From: Nocardia cyriacigeorgica GUH-2
Lineage (GTDB): Bacteria; Actinomycetota; Actinomycetes; Mycobacteriales; Mycobacteriaceae
DNA length: 64,000 bases
Assembly (NCBI RefSeq): GCF_000284035.1
Contig: NC_016887.1
Span: 4,650,001 to 4,714,000, forward strand
Reading direction: 5' to 3'
This document shows positions 42,451-52,163 of the stretch, piece after piece; the stretch's first letter is position 1; each line of letters opens with the position of its first letter. Both the position numbers and the translations under genes were made by a program. Below the pieces are notes generated by a model. The model was not told the DNA's origin, ran no database searches, and was given only the letters and a program-made list of their open reading frames with translations.

Positions 42451-45400
42451 TCAGCTCGGTCAGCTCGTTCGCGCCCGGCAGATCGACCGGGGCGACGGTG
42501 CGGCCGCTGCGCACATAGTGGAACGCGGCGCCGATCCGGTCGAGCAGCTCGTCGGGGTCGGCGCCGGTGCGGGCGGCCATCAACCGGGCCCAGGCCAGCC
42601 GATAGACGGCCAGCTGCACCGCCACCGCGGGTTCGTCGGCGGCATCGGGTTCGGCGCCGGTCTTCCAGTCCACGACGGTCCAGCGTCCGTCCGGTTCGGC
42701 GAAGACCGCGTCCATCCGGCCGCGGATCACCGTGCCCGCGATGGTGGTTTCGAACGGCACTTCCACCTCGATGGGGCTGCGGTGTGCCCAGCGCGAGGAC
42801 AGGAACGCCTCTTGCATGCGCGCCAGTTCCGCGTCGGCACCGTCGGCGGTGTCGGCGGCGCCGGGTAGTTCGTCCAGGCCGAGCAGCCCTTCGGCGGCGA
42901 ACCAGCGCTGCACCCAGGCGTGGAAGGCGGTGCCGCGACGGGCCAGCGGGTTCGGTGGATACGGCAGCGGACGACGCAGCCGTGCGGCGAGCCGGGCCGG
43001 ATCGGCGCGCAACTCGACCAGTGCCGTCGCGGGCAGGCGGCTGGGCAGTTCCACTTCTTCGGCGACGCCGGTGGCGCTGTGGTGTTCGGCGAGCAGGGCT
43101 TCCACATCGGCGGCCCAGCCGTCGGGATCGTCCTCGTCGTCGGGGGTGTCCGGGTGGGCCGTCAGTTCCGCCATCGCGGCGCGCACCAGCTGTGCGCCCT
43201 CTTCGATCGGCGCGCGGCGGCGGCCAAGGGGATCGCGCGGCCAGTGCGCGGTGGGCGGGTTGTCGGTGAACGGGTTGACCGCGTCGGGTTCCGGCGGATC
43301 GTCCCAGCGGTCCACGTCAGCGGCGCCGTGAGCGGGGCTTACGGGGTCTTCGATCGCCTGCTTCAGTTCCAGCAGGAATTCCGAGGGGCCCTTGACCGAG
43401 GGACTCGAATCGGACCAGTAGTGGCCCGAAACCAGCAGCATCCGCTCGGTTCTGGTGAGCGCGACGTAGAACAGCCTGCGGTCCTCGTCGAGGCGGCGAC
43501 GGTCCAGGGCGGCCTTGTGCTCCTTGATGGCGCGGTCCAGATCGGCGCGGTCGTAGAGGTCGGTCAGATCCAGCACCGGGACGCCGTCGGCGCCGTCGTC
43601 ATCGCGGGCGCGGTCGCCGCGCAAGGAGGTGGGCAGTTCGGCGAGCGCGCCGAGCCAGCTGCCACTGGCCTTGCCCGAGGGGAACACATCTCGCACCACG
43701 TGTGGCACGGCGACGATCTCCCATTCCAATCCTTTGGCCGCGTGCACCGTCAGCACCTGCACACGGTCCTTGGCGACCTCCACCTCCCCCGGTTCCAGGC
43801 CGTTCTCCACCGATTCGGCGGCGGTCAGGAAGGCGAGTAGTCCGCTGAGCGAGGCGCCGGAGTCACCGGCGTAGCCCGCGACCACCTCCGCGAACGCATC
43901 CAGATGTTCGCGACCGGCGCCGGCACCGGACATGGCGCGCCGGGCCTGGGTTTCCACGCCGACGCCGATGGTGCGTTCCACATCGGCCACCAGTTCGGTC
44001 AACGGCTGACCGCTGCGTTCGCGCAGGGCGGCCAGTTCGCGACCGAGCGCGACGATGCGCCGGTAGCCGTCGGGCGAATACTGTTCGGCCGGACCGGGAT
44101 CGGCGATGGCGTCGGCGAGCCCGGCCTGTTCGGCCGGTTCCGGCGCGACCTCGCGCAGGGCGACGGCCAGGGCCGCGCCGTCGCTGATATCGCCGGTCGA
44201 GGCGGTGCCGCGGGCGATCGACAGCTCACGCGCCCGGCGCGACAGCGCCGACAGGTCGGCGACGCCGATGCGCCAGCGCGCGCCGGTGAGGATGCGCACC
44301 GCCGCGCCACCGGCGCCCGGTTCGGCGATCAACCGCAAGGTGGCGACGACATCGGCGACCTCGGGTGTGGCCAGCAGACCGCCGAGGCCGACGATCTCCA
44401 CCGGCAGCCCCTGCTCACGCAGCGCTTCGGCGATGGGTGCGGCATCGGCGTTGCGGCGCACCAGCACCGCCGAAGTGGGCGGCTGTTCGCCCGCGTCGTG
44501 GCGGGCCTGCCAGTCGGCCGCGATCCGGGTGGCGAACCACTCGCGCTCGGCGGCGACGGTGTCGGTGAGGGCGAAGGCCACCGTGCCGGCTTCGGCGGCG
44601 GGTTTGGCGCGCAGCGCGTCGACGGTGACGCCGCCGCCCTCGATCGCCTTGCGGCGCAACGGGTCCGCGACCAGGTTGGCCAGCGCCAGTGCCTCGGGCG
44701 GGTTGCGCCAGCTGGTCAACAGCGACAGCGTCGGCGCGGGCACGCCGGGCGCGGCGGGGAAGTCGGTGGCGAAGCGCGGCAGGTTGGCCGCGGAGGCGCC
44801 GCGCCAGCCGTAGATGGACTGCATGGGGTCGCCCACCGCCGTCACGGCAGGACGCTCACCGGAGCCGGTGCCGCCGAACAGGGCGGCCAGCAGGATGCGC
44901 TGGGCGTGGCCGGTGTCCTGATATTCGTCGAGCAGCACCAGCCGGAACCGGGCGCGTTCGGCGGCGCCGACCTCGGCGTGCTCGTCGGCCAGCCGCGCGG
45001 CCAGCGACATCTGCGCACCGAAATCCAAAGCGCCACGCCGCCGCAACGCCTCACTCAACTGACGAACCAGCGGCAGCAACGCCACCCGCTCCCGCTGCAC
45101 CTTCAGGATCTTCAGCAGCTCCTGGCTCGGCCCGCCGCGCTGGCGCGGACCCGCGGGCAGGGTGTGCACCAGCTTCTCCAGTTCGGTGTGCGCCTCGGCC
45201 AATTCCTCCGGCTCCACCAGATGTTCGGCCAGCTGACCCGACAGCGCGAGCACCGCCTCGGTAACAGACACTGGGGTGCGTTCGGTATCCAGATCGCCGT
45301 CCCAGGTGCGCACCACCTGATGGGCCAGCTGCCACAACTGGGTTTCGGTGAGCAGCGTCGCCGACGGCTCCACCGGCAGCAGCAGACCGTGTTCGGTCAG

Positions 45401-45778
45401 CAGCCTGCCCGCATACGAGTGGTAGGTGCTGATCTCCGGTTCGGCGCCGGTCAGCGCGGCCCGCAAGCCGCCGGACGGGTCGAGTTCGCGCAGCAGCGGC
45501 GCGCCGGCGAGCCGGGCCAGGCGGGTACGGATGCGGGTGGTCAACTGCTGGGCGGCTTTGCGGGTGAAGGTCAGGCCGAGCACCTCATCGGGCAGCACCA
45601 GGCGGTTGGCGACCATCCACACCACACGCGCGGCCATCGTCTCGGTCTTCCCGGCACCCGCGCCTGCCACCACCAGCGTCGGACCGGGCGGTGCGGCGAT
45701 CACCGCGGCCTGCTCATCGGTCGGTGGGGGCAGGCCGAGGGCCTCGGCGAGCTGCCAGGGCGTGACCCGCGCACTCAT
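42425..45778 (-). CDS. adnB: AdnB, helicase-nuclease subunit of AdnAB
   Basis: 1,117 residues. Superfamily 1 helicase with Walker A VVAGAGAGKTETMAARV (about residue 35), VLGLTFTRKAAQQL, motif II LVLLDEYQDTGHAQRI and motif VI FYVALTRTERMLL; the C-terminal RecB-type nuclease has RMDAVFAEPDGRWTVVDWKTG. The position and partner match Rv3201c. AdnAB resects double-strand breaks in mycolata in place of RecBCD or AddAB. Start overlaps the adnA stop (ATGA), so the two are translationally coupled. Confidence 0.93.
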   Translation of the reverse strand: MSARVTPWQLAEALGLPPPTDEQAAVIAAPPGPTLVVAGAGAGKTETMAARVVWMVANRLVLPDEVLGLTFTRKAAQQLTTRIRTRLARLAGAPLLRELDPSGGLRAALTGAEPEISTYHSYAGRLLTEHGLLLPVEPSATLLTETQLWQLAHQVVRTWDGDLDTERTPVSVTEAVLALSGQLAEHLVEPEELAEAHTELEKLVHTLPAGPRQRGGPSQELLKILKVQRERVALLPLVRQLSEALRRRGALDFGAQMSLAARLADEHAEVGAAERARFRLVLLDEYQDTGHAQRILLAALFGGTGSGERPAVTAVGDPMQSIYGWRGASAANLPRFATDFPAAPGVPAPTLSLLTSWRNPPEALALANLVADPLRRKAIEGGGVTVDALRAKPAAEAGTVAFALTDTVAAEREWFATRIAADWQARHDAGEQPPTSAVLVRRNADAAPIAEALREQGLPVEIVGLGGLLATPEVADVVATLRLIAEPGAGGAAVRILTGARWRIGVADLSALSRRARELSIARGTASTGDISDGAALAVALREVAPEPAEQAGLADAIADPGPAEQYSPDGYRRIVALGRELAALRERSGQPLTELVADVERTIGVGVETQARRAMSGAGAGREHLDAFAEVVAGYAGDSGASLSGLLAFLTAAESVENGLEPGEVEVAKDRVQVLTVHAAKGLEWEIVAVPHVVRDVFPSGKASGSWLGALAELPTSLRGDRARDDDGADGVPVLDLTDLYDRADLDRAIKEHKAALDRRRLDEDRRLFYVALTRTERMLLVSGHYWSDSSPSVKGPSEFLLELKQAIEDPVSPAHGAADVDRWDDPPEPDAVNPFTDNPPTAHWPRDPLGRRRAPIEEGAQLVRAAMAELTAHPDTPDDEDDPDGWAADVEALLAEHHSATGVAEEVELPSRLPATALVELRADPARLAARLRRPLPYPPNPLARRGTAFHAWVQRWFAAEGLLGLDELPGAADTADGADAELARMQEAFLSSRWAHRSPIEVEVPFETTIAGTVIRGRMDAVFAEPDGRWTVVDWKTGAEPDAADEPAVAVQLAVYRLAWARLMAARTGADPDELLDRIGAAFHYVRSGRTVAPVDLPGANELTELISSAAPDG

Positions 45779-48700
45779 TCGTCGGTCACCTGGCGTCCGG
45801 TGTCCTGGACCGGGCAGCTGCTCGCGACCGCGCAGTGCCGGCAGCCGTCATTGCGCATGGCGAGGTAGCTGGGGCCCTTGGTGGCGGCCGCGGCGTCGTG
45901 GATGGTGCCGCGCCAGATGTGCAGGGCGTCGGTGTCGAGGGGTTTCTGGGTTCGTTGGGTGGCGCCGTCACGGGTGTTCGGTTTGGCGACGTAGACGAGG
46001 CGGGCGCCACCGGGTTCGCCGAGGTCGAGCGGGTCGCTGGGGTCGTGGGCGGCTTGCTCCTCGGTGCTGCCAGAGTTGTCGACATCGGTATCAGTCACGT
46101 TCGTGCCCGCTGAAGCGTCGCCGGGATCACTTGGCGCACTGCCGGAATCACCGGACAGGGCGTCGAGCGCGCCGAACGCGGCGGCGACCTGGTAGGTGGC
46201 CAGCTGGGCGTGATCCTCGGCGGCCTTGACGGAGACGGGATTCTTGCCGGTCTTCACATCGACGATGACGAAGCGGCCCTGGGCGTCGCGTTCGAGGCGG
46301 TCGACACGGCCGCGGATGCGCACCGGCGGTTCGTCCTCGGAACGGGCCGGCAGCACACAGTCCACCGGCACCTCGATACCGACCTGGGTGAGTTCGCCGC
46401 GGGTGTTGTCCACCCAGGCCAGAAAGGTTTCCAGCATCGCTTCGGTGCGCCGGCGTTCCTGCCGGGAATGCCAGCCCTGATCGGTCTCGACCGACTGCCA
46501 GACCGCTTGCAGCGCGGCGCGCACCTGATTGGTGGGCACTTTGCCGGCCAGGGCCTGGACCAGCGTGTGCACGAGATTGCCCTTGACCGCGTGCGGATTG
46601 TCGCCGTCGGTGCCGCCGTGCCGTTCCAGCGCCCAGCGCAGCGGGCAGGTGCGCAAGAGTTCGACCGTCGACGGGGAGAGGGCGACGGCGGATTCGTCGT
46701 CGTCCCACAGCGGGCGCTCGGTGCTGAGTTCGGCGGTGCCGTACCAGTCGTCGGGGGCGGTGCCGCGCACACCGGCGTCCGCGAGCCGGGCGAGATGCCG
46801 AGCAGCGCGGCGCCTGCGCTGCGGGTCGGCCTCGGGATCGCAGACCACCCCGCGCAATTCGGCCACCAGGGAACCCATCACCAGCGAACGGCCCGGATCG
46901 GCGATCGGCAGGGCGCCGGGTTCGCCGTCGTCGTCGTGGCCGAGCAGTTCGGCGAGGAACCGCGACGGCACCAGATCCCGGTCGCCGGTCACCGATTCCA
47001 CCGCGGTGACCAGCAGCGATCGGCGGGCCCGGCTGCACGCCACCAGCAGCAGCCTGCGCTCCTCGGCCAGGATCGGCGCCGCCCGGCTCATCCGTTCGCC
47101 GTCGGTGAGCACGCCCGCGGCGACATCGACCAAGTCCTCGGTATGTAACAGCGTTCCGCGCGGCCGCGGATCCGGCCAGATCCCCTCCTGCACCCCCGCG
47201 ACGGCGACCACGTCCCATTCCCGGCCCGCGGCGGCATGCGCGCTGAGCAGCTCGACGGCCTCGACCGGACTGGTGCGCACCGACGTATCGTGCGGAATCT
47301 CCTGATGCAGAAGGTATTCCACGAATCCCTCGATGCCGGCGCGCGGCAGCCGGTCGACGTAGGCCGCGGCGGCGTCGAACAGCGCCACCGCCGCATCCAG
47401 ATCCCGATCGGCCTGCGCACCGGCGGCCCCACCCCGCTCGGACTGCGCCACCCACCGCCGCTCCAACCGCGACCCGGTCCACAACGCCCACAACACATCC
47501 TCGAGCCCACCACCCCGCCGCCGGACCTTCCGCGCCCGATCCAGCGCCGCCAGCGCACGCCGCAACGGAGCGGATTCGACCTCGGTGAGCCCGGCCGGGA
47601 TTCGTGCGTCGCCGACGCCGAGCAGCAGGTCGCGGAGGACTTCGGCGGAGGACTGTTCGGAGGGTGACGCGCCGTCTCTGCGCGACGTTCCCGGCGGCGG
47701 GTCGCCAGGAGACTCGGCGGTCGGATCGCCGGAGATCGGACCGCGACGGGCGATCGTAGCGTCTTCCTGGTCGAATGTCCCTGTAGCAGCGATGCCGGGC
47801 GGGTCCGTCGCGGCGCTACCGGACGCGACGTCGTGGCCTGGGTCGTCGGCTGCGGCGTCAGCGGGTGAACGGTCGTCGGCGTCGTCGAACGCATTCGCAA
47901 TGAGTCCGTATCGATCTTCCTCGCGGTCGAACGGATCGGGATCTACGCCGTACCAGTCGGCGTCGGCCGAGAGGCGAGAAGCCTGTTCGATCGTCCACTC
48001 GGGGGTGATGTCGGCGTCCACCGGGTCCGGCGGGAGTAGGTCGGGTGGTTCCAGAGGGTCGGCCGGGGTGAGGAGGTCTGCGTCGGTGGGGTCTGGTGGC
48101 GGGGGTAGTTCGTCGGGCTCGGGTCTGGGATCGGCAGGGGCGAAAGGGGTTTCGATGGCCGTTGGCGACGGGCTGTCGCCGTGCCGGGCCGCGCTGCGTT
48201 CCAGGCCGATGGCCGTGCGGCGGATGCCGCGGCGTAGGCGGCGCAGGGCGATCTGGTCGGCGGCGCCGAGGGGGCCGGAGAGCAGGTCGAGGGCGTCGTC
48301 GGGGGTGAAGAGTGCTTCGTGGCGGTGCGGGGTCGCCGCGGGATCGGTGCTCGCCGCCGCTTCCGAGGCGAGGATCGCGCGTAGCGACGACAGCATCCAG
48401 GCCGCACCACGCCGGCGCGCCAAGGGCGTGTCCAGGGCGGGCTGACGCACCGGGACGCCGGCGGCCAGCAGGGCGCGCCGCAGCGGCGGCAGCGACAGCG
48501 GCACCGAGCGCACCACCACCGCCATCCGCGACCACGGCACGCCCTCGGTGAGGTGCGCGCGACGCAGATGGTCGGCGATCAGCGCCGCCTCCTTGGCCGG
48601 GGTGGCGAGCACTCGGACACGGACGTCGGCGTCGCCTGCGCTGGATCCCTGACCATCCACCTTCGGGCGCTGCGGGGCGCTGCCGGGCAACCGGGCCGCG

Positions 48701-50160
48701 ACCCGGGCCACCGCCAGCCGCACCGCGGGCACCGAGCGATGGTTCTCGCGCAAGACGATGCGGCGGTCGTCCGGCACGTCGAGGTCGAGCAGGAAGCGGG
48801 AATCCGCGCCGCGGAAGGCGAACACACCCTGGTCGGGATCACCGGCGACCACGGTGACGGCGGCGCCCGCACTCAGCACCCGTACCAGCATCGCGGCCTG
48901 GGGATCCAGATGCTGAGCGTCGTCGACCAGCAGGTACCGCAACCGGTCCCGCTCGGCGGCCAACAGCTCCGTATCGGTGGCCAAGGCGTCCAAGGCCGCC
49001 CCGACCAGTTCGGCCGCATTGAGCGCGGGCGCCGACGCCTCCGGTGCCGCCACACCCACCGACCAGCGCAGCAGCATCGCCTGCTCGTACCGCGCCGCGA
49101 ACCGCCCCGCCGCCACCCATTCGGGCTTGTCCCGCTCCCGGCCGAGCCGAATCAGATCCTCCGGCCCCAAACCCCGCTCGGTGGCCCGCAACATCAGATC
49201 GCGCAGCTGATCGGCGAACCCGGCCAGCCCGAGCGCGGGATGCAGCCGCTGCGGCCACAGGTGCGTCGCGCCCTCGGCGATATCGATCAGGTCCCCGCGC
49301 AGCATCTCCCGCAGCACCGCATCCTGCTCCGACCCGGTCAGCAACCGCGGCGGCGGATTACCCTGCGCGACGGCGTGGCGGCGCAGGACGGCGAAGGCGT
49401 AGGAGTGGATCGTGCGCACCAGCGGTTCCCGCGTCGCACCGGGAACGCCGACGAAGTGCGGCCCGTCCGCGCCGGGTGCGGCAGCCGGATCCCCTTCGCG
49501 CGAATCGCCCGCCGGCCCGGACCCGGCTGTATGTGCTGAATCCGCGGGCTCGCCGGCCCGCGCGGTCGACGACGCTCGCGTGGACCGGGTGCCGGAATCC
49601 GGACCGATCGGCTCGTCCTGCCGGCCGTCATCAGCAGGATCCAGAGCCGCGTCCAGCTCATCGAGCGAGAACAGCCCCGCCTCATCCCAGGGCGCCTCCG
49701 GGTCCGGCGGCGGTTCGAACAGATCGTCCGGCCGGGGTTCCTCGGGTACGAAGCGCTCGTCCGGCACGGTCTCGACCGGCGCCGACAACCGCGCGGTGAT
49801 CGCATCGCGCACCACGGCGGCCGCGTTCTTGGAGTGGGTGAGCAACAGCACGGATTCCGGGTCGGCTCCGGCGGCGATGCGGTCGGCGGCCAGGTCGACC
49901 AGCAGCGCGGTTTTACCGGTCCCTGGGCCGCCGAGTACCTGCCACATCCCCGTGCCGGGGCGGACGGTGCCCGGGTCGGCGGCGGTGGTGAACAGCGCGC
50001 GGACGTCGGCGCCCCAGACCCTTGGTCGGGGCGCCGCCACTTTCCGGCGAACCAGCCGCACGGCGTTATCCGATCGCACCACGGGGGCTATTGCAACAGA
50101 CGAGGCCGACACTCCCGGGGCCGGCGCCGCGCCGCCTGGTGCTGCAGCCGATTCGGTCAA
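45775..50160 (-). CDS. adnA: AdnA, helicase-nuclease subunit of AdnAB, enlarged by acidic linkers
   Basis: 1,461 residues as read from a TTG at 50160 (start uncertain). Walker A VLGGPGTGKTALLV (about 80), motif II LLVDDAQHLDPQA (not the usual DExQ), RIVLRENHRS, and a C-terminal nuclease with RFVIVDVKTGK (about 1,300) and four Fe-S cysteines (LLRTCPLRW; GCRHCAVASSC near 1,440). Mycobacterial AdnA is about 1,050 residues as I recall; the excess is mostly two low-complexity Asp/Pro/Glu-rich stretches (about residues 125-225 and 655-835) plus a short one near 1,340-1,380. It is divergent from lipV, with only 16 bases between starts. Equivalent to Rv3202c. Confidence 0.9.
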   Translation of the reverse strand: MTESAAAPGGAAPAPGVSASSVAIAPVVRSDNAVRLVRRKVAAPRPRVWGADVRALFTTAADPGTVRPGTGMWQVLGGPGTGKTALLVDLAADRIAAGADPESVLLLTHSKNAAAVVRDAITARLSAPVETVPDERFVPEEPRPDDLFEPPPDPEAPWDEAGLFSLDELDAALDPADDGRQDEPIGPDSGTRSTRASSTARAGEPADSAHTAGSGPAGDSREGDPAAAPGADGPHFVGVPGATREPLVRTIHSYAFAVLRRHAVAQGNPPPRLLTGSEQDAVLREMLRGDLIDIAEGATHLWPQRLHPALGLAGFADQLRDLMLRATERGLGPEDLIRLGRERDKPEWVAAGRFAARYEQAMLLRWSVGVAAPEASAPALNAAELVGAALDALATDTELLAAERDRLRYLLVDDAQHLDPQAAMLVRVLSAGAAVTVVAGDPDQGVFAFRGADSRFLLDLDVPDDRRIVLRENHRSVPAVRLAVARVAARLPGSAPQRPKVDGQGSSAGDADVRVRVLATPAKEAALIADHLRRAHLTEGVPWSRMAVVVRSVPLSLPPLRRALLAAGVPVRQPALDTPLARRRGAAWMLSSLRAILASEAAASTDPAATPHRHEALFTPDDALDLLSGPLGAADQIALRRLRRGIRRTAIGLERSAARHGDSPSPTAIETPFAPADPRPEPDELPPPPDPTDADLLTPADPLEPPDLLPPDPVDADITPEWTIEQASRLSADADWYGVDPDPFDREEDRYGLIANAFDDADDRSPADAAADDPGHDVASGSAATDPPGIAATGTFDQEDATIARRGPISGDPTAESPGDPPPGTSRRDGASPSEQSSAEVLRDLLLGVGDARIPAGLTEVESAPLRRALAALDRARKVRRRGGGLEDVLWALWTGSRLERRWVAQSERGGAAGAQADRDLDAAVALFDAAAAYVDRLPRAGIEGFVEYLLHQEIPHDTSVRTSPVEAVELLSAHAAAGREWDVVAVAGVQEGIWPDPRPRGTLLHTEDLVDVAAGVLTDGERMSRAAPILAEERRLLLVACSRARRSLLVTAVESVTGDRDLVPSRFLAELLGHDDDGEPGALPIADPGRSLVMGSLVAELRGVVCDPEADPQRRRRAARHLARLADAGVRGTAPDDWYGTAELSTERPLWDDDESAVALSPSTVELLRTCPLRWALERHGGTDGDNPHAVKGNLVHTLVQALAGKVPTNQVRAALQAVWQSVETDQGWHSRQERRRTEAMLETFLAWVDNTRGELTQVGIEVPVDCVLPARSEDEPPVRIRGRVDRLERDAQGRFVIVDVKTGKNPVSVKAAEDHAQLATYQVAAAFGALDALSGDSGSAPSDPGDASAGTNVTDTDVDNSGSTEEQAAHDPSDPLDLGEPGGARLVYVAKPNTRDGATQRTQKPLDTDALHIWRGTIHDAAAATKGPSYLAMRNDGCRHCAVASSCPVQDTGRQVTDE

Positions 50161-50176
50161 CCGTCAAAATGTCACC

Positions 50177-50953
50177 GTGTCCCCACTCCACGTTCACCGT
50201 TTCGGCCCCCGCACCGGGCCCGTGGTACTCGCCCTGCACGGGGTGACCGGTCACGGCAGGCGCTGGGCCGACCTGGCCGAACGGTTCCTGCCCGATGTCC
50301 GCATCGTCGCGCCCGACCTGCGCGGTCACGGTCGCTCCACCTCGCTCCCGCCGTGGAATTTCGAGACGATCGTGCAGGATTTGGTGGAGCTGCTGGCCGA
50401 GGAGACCGACGAGCCGGTGGTGCTGGTCGCGCATTCGTTCGGCGGCGCCTGCGCCCTGCATCTGGCGCGCAACCATCCGCAACTGGCCCGCAACCTGGTG
50501 CTGCTCGACCCGGCCATCGCACTGGACCCGACGCGGCTGCACGAGATCGCCATGTCGACGCTCGCCTCCCAGGACTACGACGACGTCGAGCAGGCCCGGA
50601 TGGACAAACTGCACACCGGCTGGGGTGACGTCGCCCCCGAGCTGTTGCAGGCCGAACTCGACGAGCACCTGATGCCCACCGCGAACGGGCGGGTGGGCTG
50701 GCGGATGAGCCTGCCCGCGATCAACTCCTACTGGGGCCAGCTGGCCCGCCACTATGTGCTGCCACCCGAGGATCTGCCGACGGTGCTGGTACAGGCCATG
50801 AAGGTCGACCCGCCGTTCGTCACCCCGGAGTTCCGGGAGGCGATCACCGAGCATATGGGCCCGAATCTGACCGTGCACGAATGGGATTGCGACCACATGG
50901 TCGCCCAGGCCATGCCCGCCGAGACCGCCGCGCTCATCCGTTCCGTGCTCTGA
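50177..50953 (+). CDS. lipV: Alpha/beta hydrolase LipV-like
   Basis: 258 residues from the GTG at 50177. Alpha/beta hydrolase motifs: HGVTGHGRRWADLAE, PDLRGHGRS (oxyanion region), nucleophile elbow VAHSFGGAC, and C-terminal catalytic WDCDHMVAQAM (His). Equivalent to Rv3203. Substrate is probably a small ester or lipid; unproven. The stop overlaps the start of the alkyltransferase-like gene (TGATG), so they are coupled. Confidence 0.85.
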   Translation: MSPLHVHRFGPRTGPVVLALHGVTGHGRRWADLAERFLPDVRIVAPDLRGHGRSTSLPPWNFETIVQDLVELLAEETDEPVVLVAHSFGGACALHLARNHPQLARNLVLLDPAIALDPTRLHEIAMSTLASQDYDDVEQARMDKLHTGWGDVAPELLQAELDEHLMPTANGRVGWRMSLPAINSYWGQLARHYVLPPEDLPTVLVQAMKVDPPFVTPEFREAITEHMGPNLTVHEWDCDHMVAQAMPAETAALIRSVL

Positions 50954-51261
50954 TGCCGACCACCGACGCCGAGATCGAACGCGTCCGCGAGCTGGTCGCC
51001 TCGATCCCGCGCGGCCGGGTGGCCACCTATGGCGATATCGCCGCGGCGGCGGGCCTGTCCACGCCGCGCACCGTCGGCTGGATCATGCGCACCGATTCCG
51101 CCGACCTGCCCTGGCATCGGGTCCTCGGTGCGTCGGGCCGCCCGGCCGCACATCTGGCCGACAAGCAGCTGCGGTTGCTCGCGGCCGAGGGCGTCCCGGT
51201 GCGCGACGGGCGGGTGGATCTGCGGGCCGCCCGCTTCCCCTTCCAGGACGACCTCGCCTGA
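50953..51261 (+). CDS. Alkyltransferase-like (ATL) DNA repair protein
   Basis: 102 residues. It has the MGMT DNA-binding fold (IPRGRVATYGDIAAAAGLSTPRTVGWIM), but the methyl-acceptor motif PCHRV reads PWHRV, with Trp in place of the catalytic Cys. That substitution defines ATL proteins, which bind alkylated guanine without repairing it and recruit nucleotide excision repair. Coupled to lipV and equivalent to Rv3204. Confidence 0.9.
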   Translation: MPTTDAEIERVRELVASIPRGRVATYGDIAAAAGLSTPRTVGWIMRTDSADLPWHRVLGASGRPAAHLADKQLRLLAAEGVPVRDGRVDLRAARFPFQDDLA

Positions 51262-51336
51262 CCGTGCGACACCCCTAGTACCCGGGGTAACACGCAATCC
51301 GCCCCCGTCGACCGGATCTGCCGCTACCGTGGACCT

Positions 51337-52080
51337 ATGACCACCCGTCTGGCGTGTGTGGTGTTCGATGCGGACCAGCCACGTATGGTGGCGGATTTCT
51401 GGGCGCGACTGCTCGGCTGGACGGTGACGCTGGACCGGCCGGGCGAAGTCGATGTGGCCGGGCCGGATGCCGCGGGCTCCGACCTCGCATTGACCTTCAT
51501 CCCCGCGGCCGGGGCCAAAACCGGCAAGAACCGGATCCATCTCGATGTGGCCAGCCGGTCCACCGATCATCAGCGCATGCAGGTCGATCGCGCCCTCGCG
51601 CTGGGCGCCCGGCCGGTGGACATCGGGCAGGGCGAGGTGCCCTGGACGGTGCTCGCCGACCCCGAGGGCAACGAATTCTGTGTGCTCGAGCCGCGCGAGG
51701 AGTATGTGGACACCGGCGCGGTGGCGGCCATCGTCATCGATACGAATGATCCGCAACGCTTGGCCCGGTTCTGGTCCGCCGCCTCCGGCTGGCCGGTCGC
51801 GCGCGGCGGCCCGCCGGTGACGGGTCTGCGCTCACCAACCGGGCTCGGTTCGTGGCTGGAGCTCGTGCGCACCACCGAATCGAAGACCGGTCGTAACCGC
51901 CTCCGTCTGGACGTGGCGGCCTTTCCCACCGACGATCCGGCCGCCGAGGTCGACAGGCTGCGAGCCGCCGGTGCCCGCACGATCGAACCGCGCGGGGCCG
52001 AGCCGGGCCTGCCGCTCGCCGACCCGGAAACCAACGAGTTCTGCCTGCTGCCGCCGGTCTACGACAGTTCGACGCTCTGA
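51337..52080 (+). CDS. Two-domain glyoxalase-like (VOC) protein
   Basis: 247 residues made of two VOC half-barrels (about 1-120 and 125-245), each with a similar pattern: FDADQPRMVADFWARLLGW and IDTNDPQRLARFWSAASGW, then KTGKNRIHLDV and KTGRNRLRLDV, ending in ADPEGNEFCVLEP and ADPETNEFCLLPP. The internal repeat shows duplication inside the gene. Members range from isomerases to resistance proteins; the substrate is unknown. Confidence 0.85.
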   Translation: MTTRLACVVFDADQPRMVADFWARLLGWTVTLDRPGEVDVAGPDAAGSDLALTFIPAAGAKTGKNRIHLDVASRSTDHQRMQVDRALALGARPVDIGQGEVPWTVLADPEGNEFCVLEPREEYVDTGAVAAIVIDTNDPQRLARFWSAASGWPVARGGPPVTGLRSPTGLGSWLELVRTTESKTGRNRLRLDVAAFPTDDPAAEVDRLRAAGARTIEPRGAEPGLPLADPETNEFCLLPPVYDSSTL

Positions 52081-52163
52081 TCGGTGCCCGGCGGGCCGCA
52101 CGGTGACCGCCGGTCGCCGAACTAGCATGGACCCATGTCGAACCACAGCGAGGGCCGCGGCCT

